DNA of 64,000 nucleotides from MTP4 sp052056915 (GTDB lineage Archaea > Halobacteriota > Methanosarcinia > Methanosarcinales > Methanosarcinaceae): positions 1,240,001 through 1,304,000 of the forward strand of contig NZ_CP195119.1 in assembly GCF_052056915.1 (NCBI RefSeq), read 5' to 3'. Of the stretch, positions 42,539-52,275 are shown piece by piece. The translations under genes and the position numbers were made by a program. Below the pieces are notes generated by a model. It had not been told where the DNA came from. It saw only the letters and a program-made list of their open reading frames with translations, and ran no database searches. Within the stretch, counting starts at the first letter, position 1. Each line of letters opens with the position of its first letter.

Positions 42539-44043
42539 CAGACGATATCGAACAGAGAAATATTGCAGGTACAAGATATTCATTTATAGGAAGGACAATC
42601 TCCTCTGCCACCCTTTTCCTGCTTTCGATAATCGTGGCCAGGTATCTTGGAGCGGAAGCTTTTGGAGAGCTTTCCCTGGCACTGACAATCATAGCATTTG
42701 CAGCAGTCATAAGCGATGCCGGAATCAACAGGTCCGTTCAAAAGCATATCTCCCAGTACCTCGGAGAAGATCGAGCGTCCATACAGCGGGCTTACAAGAG
42801 CATATTATCAATAAAGGCACTTTCAGGTTTAGCCGGCTTAATCATTCTTTACGCAGGCGCTCCGGTCTTTTCAGAGGTCTTTCATACCGAGACCCTGGGA
42901 CCTGTCATGAAAATAGGAGCTTTGCTGCTTGCAGCCATCATTTTCCTGGAATTCAACCAGACAGTGCTTCAGGGGTATGAGTGCTTTAAGAAGATCTGCC
43001 TTGCAAACGTGCTGGAAGCTGGTTTAAAGCTGATATTTACGGTTGTAATCATTTATATGGGGCTGGACGTAGCTGGCATTATAGCCGGTTATGCCGCCTC
43101 AACCCTGGCGGTTTCCATAATCCTGACCATCGTTGTATATTTTGGGGTTGTTAAACCGGGAAATATTAACCGGCCCCATAGAAACCTTACCGGAGAAATC
43201 ATTAGATATAGCCCTCCAATTCTGTTCTCAACGATTTTCTTTATAATGTATACGAGATTTGACATCCTTGCCCTTGGATATTTCGGAGAAACTACTGACG
43301 TAGGACATTACAGTCTTGCAGTGGGTTTAATCGATAACCTGTTAATCCCCGTGGCAGCCATTGAAACCGCAGTTATGCCAATTGCGGCTTCCCTTTACGG
43401 TAAAAAAGAGAGCAGAACAAATTTAAGCAGGCTTTTTAACCAAACCCTTACAAACGGTTTCTTTTTTATGATGCCGGTAATTTTCGGCCTGCTGGTGGTG
43501 GCACGCAGTTTTGTTACAGAGGTATACGGCCCGGAGTTTATGGATTCAGGCCTGATACTGATGGCACTAACCCCTTTCATACTTACAAAGACTCTTGCAG
43601 TTTTAAACGGCGCATATCTTATAGGGGCAAACAAAGCGAAAACGTTTATGAACTATACCTTTGGAGCAATGCTTCTAAACCTCTTTTTACTGGGGACCCT
43701 TGTCCCTGTTTTCGGAGTTTACGGGGCAGCGTTAGCCAGGATAATTTCCCACGCGGTTCTTACATTTTCAATGCTATTCTATATAATCAGGGCTTTCCGG
43801 ATCCGGATCGAAGGGGAGTCAGTTATAAAAGACCTCAAAATAGTTGCTTCATCAGTGGTCATGGCAGTTCTCTGTCATATCATAATGATTGTTTCCGGGG
43901 GAGGCATACCAGGCCTTGTGCTAACAATCGGATCCGGAGTGCTTATTTACGTTGTGCTGCTGGACCTCACGAAAACAATATCTTTTAATGACCTGTTAAA
44001 AATAGCTCATGGTGATCTGAGTCTTAAACAGGACGTCAAATGA
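42535..44043 (+). CDS. Second Wzx-type flippase
   Basis: A 502-aa protein with about 14 membrane segments of the MATE/Wzx superfamily, beginning RNIAGTRYSFIGRTISSATLF and ARYLGAEAFGELSLALT. It is a different sequence from the flippase at 34-35 kb, so the locus has two, one in the AT-rich part and one in the core-like part. It is coupled to the upstream membrane transferase, suggesting that these two act on the same glycan. Confidence 0.87.
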   Translation: MTDDIEQRNIAGTRYSFIGRTISSATLFLLSIIVARYLGAEAFGELSLALTIIAFAAVISDAGINRSVQKHISQYLGEDRASIQRAYKSILSIKALSGLAGLIILYAGAPVFSEVFHTETLGPVMKIGALLLAAIIFLEFNQTVLQGYECFKKICLANVLEAGLKLIFTVVIIYMGLDVAGIIAGYAASTLAVSIILTIVVYFGVVKPGNINRPHRNLTGEIIRYSPPILFSTIFFIMYTRFDILALGYFGETTDVGHYSLAVGLIDNLLIPVAAIETAVMPIAASLYGKKESRTNLSRLFNQTLTNGFFFMMPVIFGLLVVARSFVTEVYGPEFMDSGLILMALTPFILTKTLAVLNGAYLIGANKAKTFMNYTFGAMLLNLFLLGTLVPVFGVYGAALARIISHAVLTFSMLFYIIRAFRIRIEGESVIKDLKIVASSVVMAVLCHIIMIVSGGGIPGLVLTIGSGVLIYVVLLDLTKTISFNDLLKIAHGDLSLKQDVK

Positions 44044-44058
44044 CCCCTGCCTGCAAAG

Positions 44059-45168
44059 TTAAATTTTTAATGCAAAGGTATCCCGGAGCAGGGATTTGAA
44101 TTGTCCCAGTGTGTTTTCGACCGTAAATCTTCGGGAATGGATTCTGGCTTTTTCTGAGTATTCCCTATATGCCTCATCGTTCTCCAGCAGATTGATAGCT
44201 TTTACCCATTGCTCAGGGTCCTTAAAATTATCAATCAATATCCCTCCCTCCCCCACTGCCTCCGGAAGTCCTCCGATTTTGCTTGCAATCGAAGGAATCC
44301 CGCAAAAGGCAGCTTCCACGCAGACTCTCCCGAAAGGTTCCGGCCACAGGGAGGGAACGAGCAGGATTTTTGTCTTTGAATAGAAGGTTTCGGGATCGAC
44401 TGCCCAGGGCATGTATGTGATATTGGGAAAAACTGAAAAATCGATTGATTCGGGATTGTGCCCCACAACCAGGAATTTTTTATCAGGGAGTATTTTTGCA
44501 ATTTCCAAAAAGGTCCCGATTCCCTTATGCTTTGAGGCGCTGACCAATGTGATGTATTCAGGATGCTGCGCTCTAACACTGATCTCCCTGACGAAAGGAT
44601 AGATTACCCGGGATTCCACACCAAGCCAATCTTTAACAACCGAAGCCATATACTGACTATTTGAAATAATAAGTGATGCTCTGGGGATCCATTTTTTTTC
44701 GTACCGGAAAACGGCGTCTACAAAATACCTGTAAGGGTTTAGAAAAGAATAGCCATAGCAAACCGAACATCTCCTGCTGCAGTTGCTGTCGGGGTTTGCG
44801 CAGAGACAGATATGTTCGTAGTTTCGCATGAAAACTATGGAAGGTATCTTTTTTTCATAAGCGGTTTTTATTGTAGGGGCTGCAAAGTCCTGCTGGGTGA
44901 TGACGAGGTCAGGGGAAAAGTTCTTGATTTTCCGGCTTAAGGAGCCTTCAAGCTGTTTAAAAACGAAGTATTTGTTGAACATGTGAGTATTTGTTTCAAA
45001 AAGGCGGACGGAGGATGAGGGAAAAGGTACTGTATGCGGGTTTTTTACGTGCTTTCCGACTGTAAATATCTCATTATTTTTACTGAGCCCGGATATAAGT
45101 GTTTCAAAAGAAAGTTCTCCTCCTCCCAGAGGGATAAGGAGATTTTCTTCTGATGCAAAAATTTTCAT
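44059..45168 (-). CDS. Glycosyltransferase, GT4 family, with a Cys cluster
   Basis: A 369-aa GT-B enzyme. The N-terminal loop is PLGGGELSFETL. The C-terminal region has ASKHKGIGTFLEIAKIL and LVPSLWPEPFGRVCVEAAFCG, the donor-binding EX7E area. Between them lies CLCANPDSNCSRRCSVCYG (about residues 121-139), five closely spaced cysteines that could bind zinc or iron-sulfur. It is the last gene of a minus-strand run and overlaps the gene upstream by four bases. Confidence 0.82.
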   Translation of the reverse strand: MKIFASEENLLIPLGGGELSFETLISGLSKNNEIFTVGKHVKNPHTVPFPSSSVRLFETNTHMFNKYFVFKQLEGSLSRKIKNFSPDLVITQQDFAAPTIKTAYEKKIPSIVFMRNYEHICLCANPDSNCSRRCSVCYGYSFLNPYRYFVDAVFRYEKKWIPRASLIISNSQYMASVVKDWLGVESRVIYPFVREISVRAQHPEYITLVSASKHKGIGTFLEIAKILPDKKFLVVGHNPESIDFSVFPNITYMPWAVDPETFYSKTKILLVPSLWPEPFGRVCVEAAFCGIPSIASKIGGLPEAVGEGGILIDNFKDPEQWVKAINLLENDEAYREYSEKARIHSRRFTVENTLGQFKSLLRDTFALKI

Positions 45169-46310
45169 TCATTTGGCTCCTCATCCGGATCATCAAGATT
45201 AAGAAAGACCGCTTTGCTAAGTCCGTAGACCACCAGGGTCGCGAGGGCTGCCACAGGAATCATGATGATTCCAAGCCTGCTGAACATGACAAGCATAATC
45301 CCACCCACAAATACAGACATGGTTACGTTGAATTCCTTTGCGCTTTCAATGCTTAAAAGCAAGAGGAACATCATTAAACCCACACCAGCAAGCATCGCCA
45401 GGATCAGGTAGGTTACTACCCCCATATCCGCAACATAAGAGGTAATCATTGCAACCAGTGACCTGTAAATTATGTATGAAAGCATCAGCACAAAAATGCC
45501 TGCAATGATCTCCCTGGGAACATTTAGTGAAGTGTTGCTTTTGCCATTTCCTATATCTTCCTTCTTTATATAATTTGAAAATAAGGGGGAGCTTTTTCTT
45601 TTAAGCTTAAATTCAATCCCGTTATCCATTTCAGAAATGCCAATAGGGGAGCTCCTGATTAATGCCTGGAGCCTCTTTTTCATTTTGTGCGTTATTGCCT
45701 TTCTTCTGAGAATCATCAGAATAAAAAGTACAAAACCGAACACCGAGATCCCGATTATGCTTGAAAAGAGCCCGTAGGCAAGTTCGGTCATGTATATGAT
45801 CTTAAAGTCTTTTTGTGAAGTTTCAAGCTGGATGATCTTGAAATTACCTTCCGAATAAATATTTTCTCTTTCAAAAAATACAGGACCGTTAAGATAAAGG
45901 ACCCTTTCCGCATTTTCAATACTTATGGTTATGTTCTTTTTCCCGTTTTCAGACACGTAAGGGTTCGAAAATTCAAGTGTGAATAAACCGTGCCCTCCCG
46001 GCTTTTGACTCATGAAGAGTGCATGTAGTTCATTCTCATCTTTATCGGCCAGAAATCGGATATTTTCTTCAGAAACATTGACTACATTTGCTTCTGAGGC
46101 ATAGGATATGATTTCATTTCCGTTTTTGTATAGTTCAAAAGAATTTCCGAGATCGGTGACAAAGATTTCTCCTTCCCCATACCAGTATCGATTTACGTCC
46201 CCGATATCTGCCTGATAATAATTGATGCTGATGTCTTCAGAAGCTGAAGCCACTGAAATCATCATGGATGAAAGAATCAAAGCGCAAATCACGACAGAGT
46301 ATTTCTTCAT
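45165..46310 (-). CDS. Exported membrane protein, unknown
   Basis: Not recognised. The 381-aa product has a signal peptide (MKKYSVVICALILSSMM, cut after ASA), about 150 extracytoplasmic residues of beta type, one membrane span near 190, a basic cytoplasmic loop, and four spans from about 265 to the end. It is coupled by ATGA overlaps to the secreted protein upstream and the GT4 gene downstream, so the three are probably made together. A partner or anchor for a surface polymer, or a transport component, is conceivable. Confidence 0.7.
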   Translation of the reverse strand: MKKYSVVICALILSSMMISVASASEDISINYYQADIGDVNRYWYGEGEIFVTDLGNSFELYKNGNEIISYASEANVVNVSEENIRFLADKDENELHALFMSQKPGGHGLFTLEFSNPYVSENGKKNITISIENAERVLYLNGPVFFERENIYSEGNFKIIQLETSQKDFKIIYMTELAYGLFSSIIGISVFGFVLFILMILRRKAITHKMKKRLQALIRSSPIGISEMDNGIEFKLKRKSSPLFSNYIKKEDIGNGKSNTSLNVPREIIAGIFVLMLSYIIYRSLVAMITSYVADMGVVTYLILAMLAGVGLMMFLLLLSIESAKEFNVTMSVFVGGIMLVMFSRLGIIMIPVAALATLVVYGLSKAVFLNLDDPDEEPNE

Positions 46311-47395
46311 TTACGGACGACCTCGATAGGTATTTTATATATATAGGGTTCGCTGAATTCATTGTAGCGGACTTTAAGCGCGATTTTAGTTTTGATGTAC
46401 CAGTATTCACTGCTTAAATTCTGGCACGGGAAGTTAAGATCGAGAATTTCATCCGGGCCTATTGTGAAGTTACTTTCAACGGGTACCACGACGTCTTTAA
46501 GAACTTCCGGTATCTCCACAGATACGTATGCGGCGCTTTTATTGTTTTTGTTTTCCAGGGATAATCCCACAAAACTTATTTTCCCATCTTTAAGCGGAAT
46601 GTGAAGTTCGGAAGGGTTATATGACAATCCCTGTATCCCGTCCTCATCTTCACATTCAATGTAATTCAGGATAAAATACAAAAGCTCTTTATTTTCATTG
46701 AATCTGTAGTTCGTAAGAAAATCCTTGTTCCCCAGAGCAATTACCTTTCCTTGCTGGAAATTTTTTGCCATAAGTATTGTATGTTCTTCCCCATAGCTCA
46801 CTTCAGAGAACAGGTCTCTAGAAACCTCGGAAATTCCCTTTAATCTGAGAGGATTTTCATCAAATTTTTTCTGGTAGCCTGTATTAACTTCCCATTCATC
46901 CAGGGGAATGGAATAGCTTAAATTTATAGATTTGTTACTGGAGATGTTAACGTGCGTATCCAAAAGATATTCCCGTTTGAAATAGATGTCATATGGATCA
47001 AGAATCAGATTGGAATTGAATACGGAGTCAGGAGAATCACATATTACGATCAAATTTCCGCCATTTTCAACAAAATTCATTAAGTCTAAAGTTTCGATAT
47101 TGCCAAGACTTCTTCCAGGGTTAATAATTACAACAATATCAGATTCATGCAAACGCGATTCTGCTAAATAACCAAAGTTAGAATTACTCATGAAGTTGTC
47201 ATTCACAACATATCCTAAACTTTCAAGATCTTCTGCAAGTTCACTGAAACCGGCAGGTCCTCTGTTTTGAAGCCCGAAAAAACCTTCCGTTGAAAGATCA
47301 AAGAATATATGATTTTCTCCTCCACCTGCTATTACCGGAGACGGGATCAATAACATGATTAAAATAAGAATTACGGACCTCTTTGCTGTATTCAT
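46307..47395 (-). CDS. Secreted protein with a GATase/IFT52-like (DUF4350-type) domain
   Basis: A 362-aa protein with signal peptide MNTAKRSVILILIMLLIP. The domain that follows (FFDLSTEGFFG, LAEDLESLGYVV, DIVVIINPG, NFVENGGNLIVI) resembles the amidotransferase-like fold of DUF4350/GldG-type proteins. A C-terminal beta-sandwich (about residues 255-360) probably lies outside the membrane. Several N-x-S/T sites occur. Start 47395 is preferred because GAGGTC lies five bases upstream; ATG 47407 precedes that site. Coupled to the membrane protein downstream. Confidence 0.72.
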   Translation of the reverse strand: MNTAKRSVILILIMLLIPSPVIAGGGENHIFFDLSTEGFFGLQNRGPAGFSELAEDLESLGYVVNDNFMSNSNFGYLAESRLHESDIVVIINPGRSLGNIETLDLMNFVENGGNLIVICDSPDSVFNSNLILDPYDIYFKREYLLDTHVNISSNKSINLSYSIPLDEWEVNTGYQKKFDENPLRLKGISEVSRDLFSEVSYGEEHTILMAKNFQQGKVIALGNKDFLTNYRFNENKELLYFILNYIECEDEDGIQGLSYNPSELHIPLKDGKISFVGLSLENKNNKSAAYVSVEIPEVLKDVVVPVESNFTIGPDEILDLNFPCQNLSSEYWYIKTKIALKVRYNEFSEPYIYKIPIEVVRK

Positions 47396-47475
47396 AAAAG
47401 ACCTCATTGGGATACAACCTTAGTTCAAGTGGTAATTATGTATAATTATTAGGACAACACCTATTGAATATTAAA

Positions 47476-48570
47476 TTATTTATTACTGTCTTTTACCTGA
47501 TTCACAGCTTCAATTATTTTTTTGACAAATATTGATTTATCAAACATTTTTGCCCTTTCGATACATGCGTTTTTATAATTAACCGGATTTTCCGAAACAG
47601 TCTTTACGGCTTCAATTATATTTTCGACATCTGTTTTTGTAAGAATTCCTGTTTTACCATCGCTTACACTCTCCAGATATCCTCCTTCCTTTACAGCTAC
47701 AACGGGTTTGCCTGAAGCCATGGCTTCAACCGGTGTCATTCCAAAATCCTCATCCATTGCGGTCGTTAAGAACCCTTTGCAGCTAGCATACAATTCAAGG
47801 AGTTTTTCTTCCGAAACACTTCCGAGTAATTTTATGTTCCCAGGGAGATTATCCGTGACCTCTGATGCGTATCCGGATGCATGATCCCCTGTTGCATATC
47901 CCCCAACGATGAGCAGTTTTTTGTCCGGCATCTTCCTGAAAGCTTCAATTTGCAGTTCAACCCGCTTTTCGGGGTAGAGCCGGTTTACCGAGAGCCAGAA
48001 ATCCCCGTATTCTTTTAAATTAAATCTTGAAACATCGATCGGGGGATAGATAACTTCTGATTCTCTATGCAAATATTTCCTAATTCTTCTTTTTGTGTTT
48101 TCCGAATTCGTTACAATCTTACACACATGCCCAAGATAATTTTCAGAGAATTTTTTATGGAAATACACCCAGATAACAAATGGTACAGCGACAAAAAAAG
48201 AATGTTTTTTCAAATAATTATCGTAAAGGTCATAAAACGCCCTCGTAGGCGTATGGCAATAATAAAGGTTTGGTTTATGCTTTTTCGCTGCAAAAGGCGC
48301 CCAGTTGCCGGAAAAAATAAAAAATTCGTATTCTTTTGAATAATTAGAGGTTGCAAACTTAATGGAAGCATCTATCTGCTTTAAGGGTGGCATCTTCAAG
48401 GTAGTTCCGAGACTTATGATATTTATGTCCTCAAATCCCATCTTCGTAACAGAATCCATGTCCACATCCGTCGTAATGACATCAGCCCCGAGTCCTCTCG
48501 CAAGGGTCAGGACCAGTTTCTCTCCTCCCCCTATCGCACCGATGTAGTCATGGAAGATTGCAACTTTCAC
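47476..48570 (-). CDS. Glycosyltransferase, GT4 family (WbaZ-like)
   Basis: A 364-aa GT-B enzyme starting MKVAIFHDYIGAIGGGEKL. YCHTPTRAFYDLY near 114 and NRLYPEKRVELQIEAF near 205 match mannosyl/rhamnosyl transferases of the WbaZ type; the donor motif is TTAMDEDFGMTPVEAMASG near 288. It overlaps the upstream GT4 gene by four bases. GDP-mannose use is suggested by the resemblance but not proven. Confidence 0.85.
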   Translation of the reverse strand: MKVAIFHDYIGAIGGGEKLVLTLARGLGADVITTDVDMDSVTKMGFEDINIISLGTTLKMPPLKQIDASIKFATSNYSKEYEFFIFSGNWAPFAAKKHKPNLYYCHTPTRAFYDLYDNYLKKHSFFVAVPFVIWVYFHKKFSENYLGHVCKIVTNSENTKRRIRKYLHRESEVIYPPIDVSRFNLKEYGDFWLSVNRLYPEKRVELQIEAFRKMPDKKLLIVGGYATGDHASGYASEVTDNLPGNIKLLGSVSEEKLLELYASCKGFLTTAMDEDFGMTPVEAMASGKPVVAVKEGGYLESVSDGKTGILTKTDVENIIEAVKTVSENPVNYKNACIERAKMFDKSIFVKKIIEAVNQVKDSNK

Positions 48571-49730
48571 ATCAATTCCTCATAAAAAGAATTAAGTTTT
48601 CTGAGAACTTCTTCCCATTCATATTTTTCGGTTTTCCTTGTTGCATATTCTGACATCTTATTATAACTGGAACTCTCCCAAAGCACCTTTCTCACCCCTT
48701 CCGCAAGCTCCCTCTCCCCCAGCTCCACAACAAACCCATCCACTCCGTCCTCAACCAGCCCCTGCGCCGCATTATACTTCTCACTCACCGTCACCACCGG
48801 CACCCCGCACGCAAAAGCCTCGATCACGACCATCCCGAACCCTTCCCTCGAAGAAGGCAGCACAAGGACCTTTGAGGCCTTTATCTTAGCTATCAGTGCC
48901 TCATATGCCTGAAAGCCTGCAAAATCCACATGACCCCGAACTCCGAGTTCATCTGTGAGTCTCAGGAGTGCCTCCCTTTCAGGACCGTCACCGACAATGC
49001 AGCACCTGATACCCGGAAAATCGGCTTTAAGGAGGGCCACCGCCCGGAGCAGGACATCGACGTTTTTTTCATTAATGAGCCTGCCGGCAAAGATTGTACC
49101 GTAAATCTTCCTCTCCGGTTCGGCAGATATCCAGCCTCCCTCCGGTTCAATTTCAGAAATCCTTTTTAAGTCAATCCCGTTCGGGACAACTGCAATTTCT
49201 TCTTCGGGGACTCCGAGGGCTTTGAGCCTGTTTTTTGTCCAGGCCGAAACTGCGATGCTATTCCCCGAAATATTTGCAACCGCTTTTTCGATCATTTTTC
49301 CGAAAAAACCCTTCCAGAACCCGAGGTATTCATACCAGTACCCGTCCCAGACTTCGTGCCAGGTGAATACTGCCGGGGTTTTACTCAATACGGATACTGC
49401 TTTCACGGTAAAACAGGAAAAGTAGGGAAAGACACTCACATCGATAAGGTCGAACTTTTCTTTCCGGAGCCGGGGAAAAAGTTTCAGGGAAAACACGATT
49501 GCTTCGGAGATCGAGCGCTTGCCGCCTACGTACAATTCTCTCGCTTCGCAGACCCCATGCAGGGTCATCCCCTCGTACTCGATAATGTCTTTGCCTTCCC
49601 ACCATTTGATCCCGAAAAGGTGCACTTCGTGTCCCTGAGCTGCGAGGCGCTTTCCAAGTTCATGGATACGCATCTCTGCACCACCTTTGACCCAGGGATA
49701 GACAGCGTCGTAGACAAAGGCAATTTTCAT
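48567..49730 (-). CDS. Glycosyltransferase, GT4 family
   Basis: A 387-aa GT-B enzyme beginning MKIAFVYDAVYPWVKGGAEM. The acceptor-side loop VKGGAEMRIHELGKRL and donor-side LPSSREGFGMVVIEAFACG are clear, with IFAGRLINEKNVDVLLRAV in between. Start 49730 has GAGGGG six bases upstream; a longer frame reaches 49802 but lacks support. It is coupled to the WbaZ-like gene downstream. Confidence 0.87.
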   Translation of the reverse strand: MKIAFVYDAVYPWVKGGAEMRIHELGKRLAAQGHEVHLFGIKWWEGKDIIEYEGMTLHGVCEARELYVGGKRSISEAIVFSLKLFPRLRKEKFDLIDVSVFPYFSCFTVKAVSVLSKTPAVFTWHEVWDGYWYEYLGFWKGFFGKMIEKAVANISGNSIAVSAWTKNRLKALGVPEEEIAVVPNGIDLKRISEIEPEGGWISAEPERKIYGTIFAGRLINEKNVDVLLRAVALLKADFPGIRCCIVGDGPEREALLRLTDELGVRGHVDFAGFQAYEALIAKIKASKVLVLPSSREGFGMVVIEAFACGVPVVTVSEKYNAAQGLVEDGVDGFVVELGERELAEGVRKVLWESSSYNKMSEYATRKTEKYEWEEVLRKLNSFYEELM

Positions 49731-49779
49731 CCAACCCCTCTTTAATCCTTTTTTCCTTCTTTCGTCCCTCTTTATGGCT

Positions 49780-50925
49780 TCACCATTCGGTATCAACTTC
49801 AAGAAGCATTACACTCAGGATAATTGCGGAAAAGATAAGCTGGAGCCCTATGAAGGCTAGAACCATGGCAACGACCGCACTTTCCACTTCTGCAAGGGAG
49901 CCGTAGCCGGAACTGGCCCAGCTCCATGCGACTTTCAGCCCCAGGAGGATGCCCGCCCCCAGGATAAGGGAGCCAGCAACCAGTTCTTTTTCAAGGGAAT
50001 GGTAATTGAGCAATTTCCTTGACCCCCCATCGCCTTCCCGGTACATGCCGTGGACCAGGCCGTATGTCTTAATATAGCCACCGGTAGCCAGGGTCTGTCC
50101 ACCTATGACAAGGAACATGCTGCCCAGGATGAAGGAATGCATCCGGTTTTCGACCGCATTTCCATTCAGCAGGAGAGTTCCGGTTATTAGAGCCCCCAGG
50201 ATGAAAACCACGGATCCCGGGATTAACAGGAAGGGGAGAGGACGGTACAGCATCATGAAGCGCACATGCCGCCAGCCGTCCTGGAAGGAGCGCAGTTTGG
50301 AAGGAGTCTTACGGGGATGATAGGTTATCGGGACTTCCATAATCCTGAGCCCGCTTTTGGAAGCCTCTATTATCATTTCGGATGCCAGTTCCATTCCCCG
50401 GGTTTTAAGGTTCATTTTTTCCAGGGCATCTTTTGTAAAAGCCCTCATTCCGCAGTGAGCATCCGATATACTTGTATTGAAAAGCAGGTTGAGCATGGCT
50501 GTCAGGAGAGGATTTCCGATGTACTGGTGCAACCAGGGCATGGACCCTTTTTTAATGGTTCCTTTGAGGCGGCTCCCGATTACGAAATCTGCTTCACCGT
50601 TCATAAGAGGTTCCAGAAAGTCCGACAGTTCCAGCAAATCGTAGGTATTGTCCGCATCAGCAATGGCTATGTAATCTCCTTTCGCATGAGCAAGGCCCTT
50701 GAGGTAAGCGTTTCCATAGCCTTTGACCGGACCTATCACCTTTGCCCCCATAGCCGCCGCAATCTCGGCAGTCCTGTCCGAAGAATTGTCAGCCAGTATA
50801 ACCTCCCCTTCTATCTCATATTTTTTGAATATTTCATGGGCTTTCTCTATGCAGATTTTTATTGTTTCTTCTTCGTTCATAGAGGGCATGACGATAGAAA
50901 GTGAAGGCATACCCGGCTTATACAT
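49780..50925 (-). CDS. GT2 glycosyltransferase with C-terminal membrane domain (polyprenyl-phosphate sugar synthase-like)
   Basis: A 381-aa protein. The GT-A part has LSIVMPSMNEEET, LADNSSDRT, and the metal motif IADADNTYD near 90, with AHCGMRAF near 168. Four C-terminal hydrophobic segments resemble archaeal dolichyl-phosphate glucose/mannose synthases. It probably makes the lipid-phosphate sugar donor for the membrane transferases of the locus. First gene of the minus-strand run 50925 to 44059. Start may be 50925 or 50910; no ribosome binding site decides. Confidence 0.85.
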   Translation of the reverse strand: MYKPGMPSLSIVMPSMNEEETIKICIEKAHEIFKKYEIEGEVILADNSSDRTAEIAAAMGAKVIGPVKGYGNAYLKGLAHAKGDYIAIADADNTYDLLELSDFLEPLMNGEADFVIGSRLKGTIKKGSMPWLHQYIGNPLLTAMLNLLFNTSISDAHCGMRAFTKDALEKMNLKTRGMELASEMIIEASKSGLRIMEVPITYHPRKTPSKLRSFQDGWRHVRFMMLYRPLPFLLIPGSVVFILGALITGTLLLNGNAVENRMHSFILGSMFLVIGGQTLATGGYIKTYGLVHGMYREGDGGSRKLLNYHSLEKELVAGSLILGAGILLGLKVAWSWASSGYGSLAEVESAVVAMVLAFIGLQLIFSAIILSVMLLEVDTEW

Positions 50926-51080
50926 CGTGTTACTTAATAACTATTTTGATCTCGTGGTCTCAATAATAACTCAAATCCGGAATTTTGTATTCAAAAGGAG
51001 CATCGGGCTGAAGGCTAAGAACAAGTGTAATGAAAACCGAAGTAAGATGTGCCGTTTTGCTGGCAACAAAGTCCTTAAGC

Positions 51081-51152
51081 AGGAGGCTGGCTTTATTGGC
51101 AGCGAAGCCCTGAAGCAGAGGATTGGTTTTATTGGCAGCGAAGCCCTGAAGC
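51081..51152. repeat. 36-bp direct repeat
   Basis: Two copies (51081-51116, 51117-51152), nearly identical around GGCAGCGAAGCCCTGAAGC, preceded by a degenerate third at about 51057. They would encode a 12-residue repeat, but no start or ribosome binding site supports translation. The whole gap 50926-51645 holds no supported gene. Confidence 0.8.
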
Positions 51153-51258
51153 AGAAGGTTTTTTGTTAACTATGAAGCGCTGAACCTGTAAAGCAGAAAG
51201 TTCTCTTTACTGACAACGCATATAAGGAATTGAAAAGCTATTTTTTAAGGGAAATCCC

Positions 51259-51322
51259 GAGTTTACCGGTATATATAGTGGTCCGGAGTTTACCGGGGTT
51301 TATAGTAGTCTGAGATTAACGG
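51259..51322. repeat. 27-bp direct repeat with TATA-like words
   Basis: GAGTTTACCGGTATATATAG begins the unit at 51259 and GAGTTTACCGGGGTTTATAG the unit at 51286; a third partial copy (AGATTAACGG) starts at 51313. Position upstream of wrbA could make it regulatory. Confidence 0.65.
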
Positions 51323-51465
51323 ATTTTAGGCTATTATTTATAGTGAACTCACGAATTAATTGCACTTTTAAAGACCAATTACATGCATCTTGCTTGGTTT
51401 AGGAATGGTGAAAATATAACTTCAGATTTTCAGATCAGGAGTGCTCTATGGGTTTCCCGTTAAAG

Positions 51466-51533
51466 AACCACGGATGGACACGGATAGACACAGATTTTAA
51501 GCCATCCGTGTTCATCTGTGTTCATCCGTGGTT
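51466..51533. repeat. Long inverted repeat of the ACCACGGATG type
   Basis: AACCACGGATG (51466-51476) faces CATCCGTGGTT (51523-51533). The inner parts (GACACGGAT, GACACAGAT against their complements) continue the pairing, with most differences being G-U-compatible. Sequences of this kind occur dispersed in many prokaryotic genomes; here it lies 110 bases before wrbA. Confidence 0.8.
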
Positions 51534-51645
51534 TATTCTCAAATTTTGAAATCCTTGATATTATATGTGACTCATTCCTTAATAAGTGTAGATTTTTAAT
51601 GTGAGGACTATAACTTATTCTAACAGATTCGGATGGAGGGGTAGT

Positions 51646-52275
51646 ATGGTTAAAGTAAACGTCATATTCTACAGTCTGTACGGTCACATTCACAAAATGG
51701 CAGAAGCGGTTGCCGAAGGAGCGCGGGAAGTCGAAGGGGCGGAAGTAGGAATCTATCAGGTCCCTGAAACCCTGCCTGAGGAAGTAATCGCGAAGATGGG
51801 GGCAACCGAGACTAAAAAAGCTTTTGCCCACATCCCGTTTCTCACCCGGGATATGTATGAGAAGGTGCTTTCAGGTGCTGATGCGCTGATTTTTGGAAGT
51901 CCCACTCGCTTCGGAAACATGACTGCCCAGATGAGGGCCATGCTGGACGGAACAGGAGGACTGTGGGGGAGGGGCGCCCTTGTAGGAAAAGTAGGAAGCG
52001 TGTTTACTTCCAGCGGCACCCAGCACGGCGGACAGGAATCCACAATTATCAGTTTCCATTTTACCCTGCTTCACCACGGGATGGTTATTGTGGGCTTGCC
52101 CTATGCGGAGAAAAGGCAGACCAGAATGGATGAAATCACCGGAGGAAGTCCCTATGGGGCATCAACTATTGCAGGTGGGGACGGGAGTCGCCAGCCTTCC
52201 GAAAATGAACTTGCAATGGCTCGCTACCAGGGACGGCATGTGGCCGAAATAGCAAAGAAACTGGCTAAAAAATAA
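51646..52275 (+). CDS. wrbA: NAD(P)H:quinone oxidoreductase, WrbA type IV
   Basis: A 209-aa flavodoxin-like protein. The FMN phosphate loop is YSLYGHIHKMAEAV, followed by the conserved GSPTRFGNMTAQMRAMLDGTGGLW near 84 and TSSGTQHGGQESTI near 118. It reduces quinones by two electrons. ATG 51646 is selected over an upstream GTG because GGAGGGG lies seven to thirteen bases before it. Single gene after a repeat-rich gap. Confidence 0.93.
   Translation: MVKVNVIFYSLYGHIHKMAEAVAEGAREVEGAEVGIYQVPETLPEEVIAKMGATETKKAFAHIPFLTRDMYEKVLSGADALIFGSPTRFGNMTAQMRAMLDGTGGLWGRGALVGKVGSVFTSSGTQHGGQESTIISFHFTLLHHGMVIVGLPYAEKRQTRMDEITGGSPYGASTIAGGDGSRQPSENELAMARYQGRHVAEIAKKLAKK

Noticed and set aside
50723..51169. 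Plus-strand gene encoding a 12-residue repeat protein
   Set aside because: Most of it is antisense to the GT2 gene and there is no start signal near the repeats.
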